A stretch of 33,661 nt of DNA, from the NCBI GenBank assembly GCA_018971525.1, contig JAGXAR010000039.1, positions 1-33,661 on the forward strand. The letters run 5' to 3'. The stretch comes from Nitrospirota bacterium (GTDB lineage: Bacteria > Nitrospirota > Nitrospiria > Nitrospirales > Nitrospiraceae). How positions within the stretch are numbered: the stretch's first letter is position 1; each line of letters starts with the position of its first letter. Shown piece by piece: positions 25,160-32,173 of this stretch. The translations under genes and the position numbers were made by a program. Below the pieces are notes generated by a model, which was not told the origin of the DNA, ran no database searches, and saw only the letters and a program-made list of their open reading frames with translations.

Positions 25160-25313
25160 AGTCACAGAAATCCTTTGACGCAGGTATACGCATGCCATCG
25201 ATGTGTCTCCAGGTTATAAAGAAAGACGTACGGGGAGGAGCGTACGAAGGCGCGAGAGGCCTGTCAAGAGGGCGACTTTGGATCGGGGATTCAGGAAGTG
25301 GAGAACGCGCTCG

Positions 25314-25499
25314 TCAGCTCCAGACGACTCGTTCTTGATTGAGGAGGTAGTCGATGACCTCGATGCTATTACGCATCTGGATTTGCGCCTTTTCGGACAT
25401 GGGGAGGACGGCACCGACCAGCTTGCCTGATTCGACGTCGTCGAGCGACGGAATCCCATCAAATGCACGCTTTTCCAGCTCTTGTCGGTAACTTGCCAC
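25314..25499 (-). CDS. small helical protein, unknown
   Basis: About 61 residues starting at GTG 25497-25499, chosen because GAGGAGG lies 6 bases upstream; the frame extends to TTG 25535. The peptide (ASYRQELEKRAFDGIPSLDDV, PMSEKAQIQMRNSIEVIDYLLNQERVV) looks soluble and largely helical with good codon-like composition. No family is recognised. It stands alone between the GlcG-like gene and the beta-helix gene. Confidence 0.6.
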   Translation of the reverse strand: MASYRQELEKRAFDGIPSLDDVESGKLVGAVLPMSEKAQIQMRNSIEVIDYLLNQERVVWS

Positions 25500-25639
25500 G
25501 GTCGCCTCCTCTTCCACTGACAATTGGCTCAGCAATTCCTACGCCAGAGACTCCTCACCTATCTGACTGACGGCGTAGATGTAGCATAGCACATAGAAAT
25601 CCATGCACTGGTGAAATCTCCTATCTTATTGATTGAAAA

Positions 25640-26698
25640 CTACTTTTCAGTCGATCGACGCACAGCGGTTGAGGCAGGTGCAAGGGCGCCGAGGTACGGG
25701 AAATGATCGATCTTGAGAAGCGGCGTATCGAGACGCAGGCGAAAATCGTCATGCCCTGGGTCAACAAAGTACGGGTCACCGGTAATATCTGACTGGGCTT
25801 TGAGTTCCGGAGCCGGTTCGTTCGGATTACCCTCGCGCAGATAATCACCATCCGAGTTGTAGAACGCATTGAAAGAGGTGGTGGTCTGACTGGATGGGGC
25901 GATCACAAAACCCACTCGATTCAGCCCGACTACGTTGCCGGTGACGTCACTCCGGGATTGCCCGAGAAATGCCGCGCCGCCGCCATTCTTGACCAGGGTA
26001 TTGCTCACCAGCACGGCTCGGGCATGGCCGCTGACAACGATGGCTTCAAAAAGACTTCGAGTAATCACGTTTCGCTCCAGCCGCACATTCGACTTGCCTG
26101 CAATCGAAACACCATGATCGTTATCATGAATAACATTCCCGATCAGGACGGCTTCTGAATCGGCAAACTGAGCGCCGGTCGTTTCGCTCCCTCCGATGAC
26201 GCAATCTTCGATCCGCACATCGTGGACTTGCTGGCTGAACAACATGCCATTTATTTTGAGCCGGCGGAGGATAAGCCCTTGCCCATTGAAAAGGCCGACG
26301 GCATGGCCGCCATGATCATTGATGGTCATGTCGCTGATCTCGACATCCGTCGCCCCATAGGGCCACTTGCCCACATGGAGAGCGCCCACCACGATGTCAC
26401 GCCCCAGAATCGTCACCTGATCCATTCCAGCCCCGACGAACTTGATCTTCTCTTTGCTGTGAATGGTCACGTCCTGAGGATATTGGCCTGCCTTGACGAA
26501 GACGGTGTCGCCTTTCTTGGCGGCATCGACCGCTTCCTGAAGAGAAACGTAGTCCCCGGTTCCATCCAGCGCGACCACGATAGTCCGAGGACCAAGTGGC
26601 GGCCCCTCCTCAGCCAGCCCCGAGCTGCCACCCCAAAACCCAAGCACCACGATGAGACCAAGAGCCATAAGTTGTTTCATATTCATGCCAGATCTCAT
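25640..26698 (-). CDS. secreted right-handed parallel beta-helix protein
   Basis: 352 residues with a signal peptide (MALGLIVVLGFWGGSSGLAEE). The start resembles pectinesterase/NosD-type repeat proteins: VVALDGTGDYVSLQEAVDAAKKGDTVFVKAGQY. Then come regular coils of about 22-25 residues with the typical Asn/Val ladder (VRIEDCVIGGSETTGAQF, VLIGNVIHDNDHGVSI, VRLERNVITRSLFEAIVV). Such folds bind or cut polysaccharides; no catalytic set is clear, so ligand binding or surface attachment is as likely as enzyme activity. GGAGG is 5 bases before ATG 26698. Divergent to coaE. Confidence 0.85.
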   Translation of the reverse strand: MRSGMNMKQLMALGLIVVLGFWGGSSGLAEEGPPLGPRTIVVALDGTGDYVSLQEAVDAAKKGDTVFVKAGQYPQDVTIHSKEKIKFVGAGMDQVTILGRDIVVGALHVGKWPYGATDVEISDMTINDHGGHAVGLFNGQGLILRRLKINGMLFSQQVHDVRIEDCVIGGSETTGAQFADSEAVLIGNVIHDNDHGVSIAGKSNVRLERNVITRSLFEAIVVSGHARAVLVSNTLVKNGGGAAFLGQSRSDVTGNVVGLNRVGFVIAPSSQTTTSFNAFYNSDGDYLREGNPNEPAPELKAQSDITGDPYFVDPGHDDFRLRLDTPLLKIDHFPYLGALAPASTAVRRSTEK

Positions 26699-26767
26699 AC
26701 AGTCCTCCCCCGGCAGAAGTCAATCGTGGTTTGTGAGGCGAGCACCCGCATGCTATGCTCCGCCGCC

Positions 26768-27370
26768 ATGATCCTGGTCGGCCTCACAGGCGGTGTCGCC
26801 ACCGGCAAGAGCACCGTCGCGAACATGTTCAAGCTATGCGGCGCGGTCGTCATCGATGCCGACCAGCTGGCCCACGATGTCGTGAAGCCGGGCAAACCGG
26901 CCTGGCGAGAGATCGTCAAAACGTTCGGCAAGACCGTCCTCAATCCTGACCGCACCCTCAATCGCCAGGCGCTCGGAGCCATCGTCTTTCGCACTCCGGC
27001 GAAACGCCGTGCACTCGAAGCCATCATTCACCCCCGTGTCGCGCGCGAGCAAGTCAGACTGACGAGACTAGCCGCACGGAAAGACCCTCAAGCGGTGGTG
27101 ATCTACGACGTCCCCCTGCTCTTCGAAGCCGGCATCGACAAGCGCGTCGATCAGACCATCGTCGTCACCGCAGACCGGACAACCCAAGTTTCCCGCCTGA
27201 AGAAACGAAACGGCCTTTCCTGCGCCGAAGCCCTTCGACGCATCAGCAGCCAGATACCCCTGGCCAATAAGATCCAGCAAACGGACCATGTGTTAAATGG
27301 AACGCTCCCTCGTCCTTCTCTCCGCAAACAAGTAAGCCGCCTATTTAAGAGCCTGCAGCTCCTCGCCTAA
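26768..27370 (+). CDS. coaE: dephospho-CoA kinase
   Basis: 200 residues. It phosphorylates dephospho-CoA in the last step of CoA synthesis. The P-loop GGVATGKST is at residues 8-16, followed by CGAVVIDADQLAHDVV, LNRQALGAIVF, HPRVAREQ, YDVPLLFEAGIDKRVDQTIVV and a lid with SRLKKRNGLS. The frame is open far upstream across the beta-helix gene, but homology begins at ATG 26768; an in-frame ATG at 26750 is possible and has GAGG upstream. trxB follows 46 bases later on the same strand. Confidence 0.95.
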   Translation: MILVGLTGGVATGKSTVANMFKLCGAVVIDADQLAHDVVKPGKPAWREIVKTFGKTVLNPDRTLNRQALGAIVFRTPAKRRALEAIIHPRVAREQVRLTRLAARKDPQAVVIYDVPLLFEAGIDKRVDQTIVVTADRTTQVSRLKKRNGLSCAEALRRISSQIPLANKIQQTDHVLNGTLPRPSLRKQVSRLFKSLQLLA

Positions 27371-27416
27371 CCCTCTGCCGTGCATTCCCGTCACCCCCTG
27401 TGTTAAGTTTTCCCTC

Positions 27417-28343
27417 ATGCGAAACGTCGTAATCATCGGCTCTGGGCCGGCAGGACTCACGGCCGCGATCTATGCGGCCAGGGCGAATCTCGCTCCCCTG
27501 CTCATTGAAGGCTGGCAATCCGGCGGACAACTGACCACAACGACGGAAGTCGAGAACTATCCCGGCTTTGCCAAGGGCATCATGGGCCCGGACTTGATGA
27601 AAGAAATGCGGGTGCAAGCGGAGCGATTCGGAACGGAGTTCCTGACCGGGGATGTCACAGCTGTTGCGCTCACACAACGTCCCTTCACGCTCACCATCGA
27701 CGGCGAACAGACCGTGCAAACCAAGACCCTCATCATTGCGACCGGCGCGTCGGCCATTCAGATCGGGTTGAAGAACGAGGCGCGTCTCACGGGGCACGGC
27801 GTTTCAACCTGTGCGACCTGCGACGGATTTTTCTTCAAGGGAAAGGAACTGATTGTCGTGGGCGGCGGCGACAGTGCGGTGGAGGAAGCCACGTTCCTCA
27901 CCAAATTTGCCAGCAAGGTCACGGTGGTCCACCGTCGCGACAAACTGCGCGCGTCAAAAATCTTACAGAATCGCGCGATGAAGAACGAAAAGATTTCCTT
28001 TCTCTGGAACTCCGTCGTTGAAGACATTCTGGGGAATGACCTGGTGACAGGGGTGCGAGTGAAGAATCTCGTCACCGGCAGGGTCACAGAGATGCCTTGT
28101 GCCGGTGTCTTCGTTGCGATCGGGCACCGCCCCAACACCTCGCTCTTTAGCGGGCAATTAGACATGGATGCCAAAGGCTATATCCGCACGATACAGGGAA
28201 CCGCCACGACTGTGTCAGGCGTCTTCGCCGCCGGTGATGTGCAGGACTCGGTCTATCGTCAGGCAGTCACAGCAGCAGGCTCAGGCTGTATGGCCGCCAT
28301 CGACGCAGAACGTTTCTTGGAATCGCTAACTCACAGTTCATGA
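27417..28343 (+). CDS. trxB: thioredoxin reductase
   Basis: 308 residues, the standard bacterial low-molecular-weight TrxB. FAD motif GSGPAGLTAA (8-17), SGGQLTTTTEVENYPGF, redox-active CATC (132-135) followed by Asp, NADPH-binding GGGDSAVEEA (149-158) with VVHRRDKLRAS, and the C-terminal FAD motif GVFAAGDVQD. It reduces thioredoxin with NADPH in the cytoplasm. It lies directly downstream of coaE and ends just before a dispersed repeat. Confidence 0.95.
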   Translation: MRNVVIIGSGPAGLTAAIYAARANLAPLLIEGWQSGGQLTTTTEVENYPGFAKGIMGPDLMKEMRVQAERFGTEFLTGDVTAVALTQRPFTLTIDGEQTVQTKTLIIATGASAIQIGLKNEARLTGHGVSTCATCDGFFFKGKELIVVGGGDSAVEEATFLTKFASKVTVVHRRDKLRASKILQNRAMKNEKISFLWNSVVEDILGNDLVTGVRVKNLVTGRVTEMPCAGVFVAIGHRPNTSLFSGQLDMDAKGYIRTIQGTATTVSGVFAAGDVQDSVYRQAVTAAGSGCMAAIDAERFLESLTHSS

Positions 28344-28350
28344 AGGCAGC

Positions 28351-28567
28351 AGGGATGCTCAAAATGGTCGTCCAACAAGGCCGCAGGCGAGACAAATACC
28401 GGAGGCGGCCGTTTTCCACCCACCCGACACCTGAGCTGCCAAGACAGCTCTTTCCCAAGTGGGGTACGTTGAGGATGTTGTCGAGCCGGGAACGAAGCCC
28501 GCGGAACGGCGCGTCTCGGCGCGCCGGGGCTGGGCGCGTGAGAAGTCTGCCATTTTCAGCATCCTGC
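28351..28567 (+). repeat. dispersed hairpin repeat, copy 1 (long, diverged centre)
   Basis: The termini AGGGATGCTCAAAATGG and CCATTTTCAGCATCCT are an inverted pair, and the first 45 bases (GTCCAACAAGGCCGCAGGCG...) match the copies at 30551 and 33532. The centre is longer and different, and contains small palindromes (GGCGCG...CGCGCC-like runs near 28505-28535). The copy fills the gap between trxB and thiI and ends 6 bases before the thiI ATG. Confidence 0.7.
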
Positions 28568-28573
28568 TAAACC

Positions 28574-29752
28574 ATGCGCTGCGCCATCGTCCATTACCAC
28601 GAACTCGCCCTCAAAGGCCGCAACCGGGAATATTTCGAGGAGCGGCTCGTGCGCAATATCCAATGGATGTTGAAAGACCTCGGCGTCAGACGCGTCGAGA
28701 ACCTTCGCAGCCGGATTCGCGTGATCCTGCCCGACACGGTTCCGGACGAGGCCATCATCGAACGGCTTACACGAGTCTTCGGGATCGCCAACTTTTCGCT
28801 GGCTCATGGGTTGCCGCTCGATCTGGCCCACCCGGACCTGGGAGCGCTCAGCAAGGCGGTCATCGAGGCGCTCCGATCGGAATCCTTTTCCACCTTTCGC
28901 GTATCGGCGAAACGAGCCGACAAACGATTGACGCTGACCTCCATGGAAGTTGCGCGGAACGTGGGCGCTGCCGTCTGTGAAGAAACCGGCAAGAAAGTCA
29001 ATCTGAAAGATCCCGACCTCACGGTCTATCTCGAACTGCTCTCCAAAGAGGTCTACTACGCGATCAAAAAGATTCAGGGACCTGGCGGAATGCCGGTAGG
29101 CGTGAGCGGAAAAGTCGCCTGCCTGATCTCCGGAGGGATCGATTCGCCGGTCGCAGCCTATCGCATGATGAAGCGCGGCTGCCGGGCCCTCTTCGTCCAC
29201 TTCTCCGGCCGGCCGCTCGTGAGCCGTGCCTCGGAAGAGAAGGTGCGCGAGCTTGTGCAGCTCCTCACGGCCCATCAATACACGTCGAAGCTCTATGTCA
29301 TTCCGTTCGGGGAGATTCAACGGGACATTGTGGCGAACGCGCCGGCCCCGTTTCGCGTGGTGCTCTACCGGCGCGTCATGATCCGCATCGCGCAAGAATT
29401 AGCCAAACGCGAACACTGTTGGGGACTCGTCACGGGCGATAGCTTAGGGCAGGTGGCCTCGCAGACCCCTGAGAACTTGACGGTCATCGAAGAGGCGTCC
29501 GACCTGCCGCTCCTGCGCCCGCTCATCGGCATGGACAAGGTGGAAATCACCGACCAGGCTCAACGTATCGGCAGCTTCGCCATATCGATTGAGCCGGATC
29601 AAGACTGCTGCTCACTCTTCACCCCGCCCCACCCCAGCACGAGAACCAGACTCGATGACGTTCTGAAGGTCGAACGGATGTTCGACATTGGCGCACTGGT
29701 GAAGCAGGGCCTCGAGAAGGCGGAGCTGTCCCAATTCACGTTTCCTCAGTAG
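28574..29752 (+). CDS. thiI: tRNA 4-thiouridine sulfurtransferase ThiI
   Basis: 392 residues: ferredoxin-like N-terminal region, THUMP domain (about 60-165) and PP-loop ATP-binding domain with SGGIDS (186-191), GLVTGDSLGQVASQTPENL and a late QDCCSLF (Cys344-346) that aligns with the Cys used for sulfur transfer. The rhodanese domain of the E. coli type is absent, as in many bacteria. It makes s4U8 in tRNA and may feed thiazole synthesis. No clear ribosome site precedes ATG 28574; its leader is the end of a dispersed repeat. Confidence 0.93.
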   Translation: MRCAIVHYHELALKGRNREYFEERLVRNIQWMLKDLGVRRVENLRSRIRVILPDTVPDEAIIERLTRVFGIANFSLAHGLPLDLAHPDLGALSKAVIEALRSESFSTFRVSAKRADKRLTLTSMEVARNVGAAVCEETGKKVNLKDPDLTVYLELLSKEVYYAIKKIQGPGGMPVGVSGKVACLISGGIDSPVAAYRMMKRGCRALFVHFSGRPLVSRASEEKVRELVQLLTAHQYTSKLYVIPFGEIQRDIVANAPAPFRVVLYRRVMIRIAQELAKREHCWGLVTGDSLGQVASQTPENLTVIEEASDLPLLRPLIGMDKVEITDQAQRIGSFAISIEPDQDCCSLFTPPHPSTRTRLDDVLKVERMFDIGALVKQGLEKAELSQFTFPQ

Positions 29753-29753
29753 C

Positions 29754-29857
29754 AGGATGCTGAAAAAGCCCCCGGACTTCTGGTAGGTTAAGGCTCAAGT
29801 CAAGGTTGAGATCGAAAGAGCCTGATCTCCGCTCAACCTTGATCTCAACCTCAGCCT
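29754..29857. repeat. repeat end plus hairpin with alternative stems between convergent genes
   Basis: 29754-29770 carries the same GCAGGATGCTGAAAAAG end seen in the dispersed repeat, without the rest. It is followed by CAAGGTTGAG (29801-29810) with its exact reverse complement at 29832-29841; GGTTGAGATC (29804-29813) also pairs exactly with 29841-29850, giving mutually exclusive 10-bp stems, flanked by AGGCT/AGCCT. It lies between convergent thiI and the SRPBCC gene and could end transcription from both sides. Confidence 0.55.
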
Positions 29858-29864
29858 GCTTTAC

Positions 29865-30452
29865 TTATCGCCCCGGCTGCAACTCACGCTGCGCCCGCAC
29901 GAGCGCCTTTTCCTTCACGATTCGAAAATGCGATTCCAGATCCCGCCGCGTCGCAATCGCGACAAGCCAGTCTGGCACCACCGACTCAATCTCGACAACA
30001 AGTTCGAAGTCCGCACGGGTCTGAGTGCCACCATCGACCGACGTCAACTTCCACCGGCGATGATAGCGTTTGAAATCCCCGCCTTTCAGATCAGCCACCA
30101 ACTCTCCGTTCGGTAACAGCCTGGATTCAGTCACCAGCCGACGCTCCCCCGGCAACAGCGTATGTTCAATCCGTAGATCCGTTGTGGCGACTCCATTCTG
30201 AATCGTCACATCCGCCACCTTCATCCGTACTTCAAAGAGCTCAGGCCAGTGGCTGTAGTCCGTGAGGATGGCCTGTATCACCGATACAGGCGCGGGAAAG
30301 AGAATGGTGGCCGTGGCCCTCACACCGCCGGTTGGTTCCGTACGAACATCCAGCATGACCGGCTCGGACGCAAGGCTCCATGCGTACCAGCCGAGCAAGA
30401 GACATCCGACAATCATCGCGCGCCACAACATGGCGCGATTATATAGCTCCAT
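29865..30452 (-). CDS. exported SRPBCC/START-like protein
   Basis: 195 residues with an N-terminal signal or anchor helix (IVGCLLLGWYAWSLASEP). The body is an SRPBCC (polyketide-cyclase/coenzyme Q-binding-like) fold: TATILFPAPVSVIQAILTDYSHWPELFEVRMKVADV, then ESRLLPNGELVADL and a C-terminal long helix (DWLVAIATRRDLESHFRIVKEKALVRAQREL). These proteins bind hydrophobic ligands in a cavity; the ligand is unknown. The start could be ATG 30452 or 30431. A dispersed repeat lies about 100 bases upstream. Confidence 0.78.
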   Translation of the reverse strand: MELYNRAMLWRAMIVGCLLLGWYAWSLASEPVMLDVRTEPTGGVRATATILFPAPVSVIQAILTDYSHWPELFEVRMKVADVTIQNGVATTDLRIEHTLLPGERRLVTESRLLPNGELVADLKGGDFKRYHRRWKLTSVDGGTQTRADFELVVEIESVVPDWLVAIATRRDLESHFRIVKEKALVRAQRELQPGR

Positions 30453-30550
30453 CGAGAACCAGGCGAGGACTAACAGGATGCTGGAAGAATATTTTTGCAG
30501 ACTAAAGTTTTAACGGTCCGAACGTGTGGCACAACAGGGAAGCAATCCTG

Positions 30551-30676
30551 CAGGATGCTCAAAAAGTCCGTCCAGCAAGGCCGCAGGCGGAGCAAGAACC
30601 GGAGGCGTACCCTCAGGGGTACGTTGAGGATTCTTGCGAGCTGAGAACGATGCTGGCGGACTGTTTCAGCATCCTG
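30551..30676 (+). repeat. dispersed hairpin repeat, copy 2
   Basis: 126 bases with inverted ends (AGGATGCTCAAAAAGTCCG and CGGACTGTTTCAGCATCCT) and a central palindrome CGTACC-CTCAGG-GGTACG, extended by CAAGAA ... TTCTTG. Bases 30575-30650 are identical to the reverse complement of 33556-33631 (76 bases). It lies in the divergent gap between the SRPBCC gene and the Cys-rich gene. The whole element folds into one long imperfect hairpin. Confidence 0.85.
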
Positions 30677-30733
30677 AAATGCATCGGAACGTGATTGACG
30701 TGCCCGAACATCTCTGTGCTAGGATGCGGCCTG

Positions 30734-31099
30734 ATGAAACGCTGGTCCTTCATGTTACTCATGCTCATCGGCCTGTGGAGCCTGTCAGCAGCGGCTGAGG
30801 CACAATCTCTATCCGAGTCGACCGCCACCACAGAACAGTCTTGCAGTTTCGGTATGGCGAAGGGAGAGGCCTCGCAGAGCTGTCACGTCCCCTTCCCCAC
30901 CGGCTGTCTGGTGGCCAATGTCCCGGGAACCGACAAACCCTGGACGACCGTCTCCAAAGGCGGAAAAACCTTCTGCCGATTCGACAACAAAGCCACAGAC
31001 TGGAAAACCAAGATCACCGGCTCCTGCAGCCGCTGCAAATCCGACCATTGTTCGGTCCAGTTTATTGTCCGCTTCGACTGTTCACAGCAATCGCAATAA
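30734..31099 (+). CDS. secreted cysteine-rich small protein
   Basis: About 121 residues starting at ATG 30734 (AGGA upstream). The signal peptide MKRWSFMLLMLIGLWSLSAAAEA is followed by a mature domain with 8 cysteines (SCSFG, SCHVPF, GCLVAN, FCRFD, SCSRC, HCSVQF, DCSQ), enough for four disulfides. No family is recognised. It is periplasmic or secreted. The queG ATG begins one base after its stop, so the two are probably co-transcribed, though their roles seem unrelated. Confidence 0.72.
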   Translation: MKRWSFMLLMLIGLWSLSAAAEAQSLSESTATTEQSCSFGMAKGEASQSCHVPFPTGCLVANVPGTDKPWTTVSKGGKTFCRFDNKATDWKTKITGSCSRCKSDHCSVQFIVRFDCSQQSQ

Positions 31100-31100
31100 C

Positions 31101-32087
31101 ATGCCCCTCGCTGAGACGATTAAAGCCGAAGCCCGAGCCCTGGGTTTCGACGCCGTCGGCATCAGCCGAATATCGGCCGCGCACTTCGGACCTCAAACCT
31201 CATTCACCCGGCTGTTATATGACCGTCTCGCGGAATGGCTCCGGCGAGGCTACCACGGCACGATGGCCTGGATGACTCGCGACCCTTCTCGTCGAAGCGA
31301 TCCGCAACTGGTATTGCCCGGATGCCGATCAATGGTATCGGTCGGGATGAACTACTATACGGACAATCGTGCGAACGAGCAGCCTGGAATGGGACGCATT
31401 GCCCGCTACGCCTGGGGGAAGGATTACCATACGGTGATGAGCCAGCGGCTCTCGCAACTCGAAGCGAAGATCGCAGCCCTGGCGCCGGGCGTGGCCACAC
31501 GTGCTTACGTCGATACCGGCCCGATCATGGAAAAGGCCTGGGCGCAGCAGGCAGGCCTCGGCTGGATCGGGAAACATTCCAACCTCGTCTCGGCTGAATG
31601 TGGCTCCTGGCTCCTAATCGGGGAGATCCTGACGACCCTGGATATGGAGCCAGATGAACCGGCCACAGATCTCTGCGGAAGCTGCACCCTCTGTATTCAG
31701 ACTTGTCCCACCGGCGCCATCGTCGAACCCTATGTCGTCGATGCCAGACTCTGTATCTCCTACCTAACCATCGAACTGCGCGGAAGCCGCGAGGCCATCC
31801 CAAACGAGCTCGCCTCTCAGATGGGCAATCGCATCTTCGGCTGCGACGATTGCCTGGACGTCTGTCCTTTCAATCTGCGAGCAGATGCGACGAGTGAACC
31901 AGCCTTTGCCCCCACCCCCTTGACACTCGGCCCCGACCTCCAAGCTCTGGCTCAGATCAGCGAGGAAAGTTTTGCGACCACGTTCAAAGAGAGTCCCCTC
32001 AAGCGAGCCAAACGAAGCGGCCTCCTTCGCAACGTGGGGATTGCACAGGAAAACCTCATGCGACGGACAGGAGGCCGGGCCTCATAA
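31101..32087 (+). CDS. queG: epoxyqueuosine reductase
   Basis: 328 residues. It reduces epoxyqueuosine to queuosine in tRNA, using cobalamin and two 4Fe-4S clusters. Seen: the catalytic-Asp segment YVDTGPIMEKAWA (Asp138), GLGWIGKHSNLVS, and ferredoxin-type clusters C192xxC195xxC198xxxC202 (CGSCTLCIQTC) and C248xxC251xxxC255 (CDDCLDVC) with Cys218. The frame is open upstream through the Cys-rich gene, but family homology begins at ATG 31101. The C-terminal HEAT-like extension of long QueG versions is absent. Confidence 0.94.
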   Translation: MPLAETIKAEARALGFDAVGISRISAAHFGPQTSFTRLLYDRLAEWLRRGYHGTMAWMTRDPSRRSDPQLVLPGCRSMVSVGMNYYTDNRANEQPGMGRIARYAWGKDYHTVMSQRLSQLEAKIAALAPGVATRAYVDTGPIMEKAWAQQAGLGWIGKHSNLVSAECGSWLLIGEILTTLDMEPDEPATDLCGSCTLCIQTCPTGAIVEPYVVDARLCISYLTIELRGSREAIPNELASQMGNRIFGCDDCLDVCPFNLRADATSEPAFAPTPLTLGPDLQALAQISEESFATTFKESPLKRAKRSGLLRNVGIAQENLMRRTGGRAS

Positions 32088-32173
32088 GCGCCCTCTTACG
32101 CCCCCTTCCTTCTTGGTCGGAAGAGGAGTAGGCTGTTTCCAGTAGTTGGTGGTTCAGGGGAGGCCTGACTCCT

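Noticed and set aside
25226-25250. Short inverted repeat CGTAC...GTACG as terminator of the GlcG-like gene
   Set aside because: It lies upstream, not downstream, of that gene, and no U-run follows; the stem is only 5-6 bases.
26222-26767. N-terminal extension of the coaE frame
   Set aside because: It overlaps the whole 5' half of the beta-helix gene on the other strand, and CoaE homology begins at ATG 26768.
28556-29395. Minus-strand frame of 279 codons
   Set aside because: It is antisense to thiI, which has all family motifs.
30918-31100. N-terminal extension of the queG frame
   Set aside because: It overlaps the Cys-rich gene in another frame, and QueG proteins normally start at MPLAETIKAEA-like sequence at 31101.
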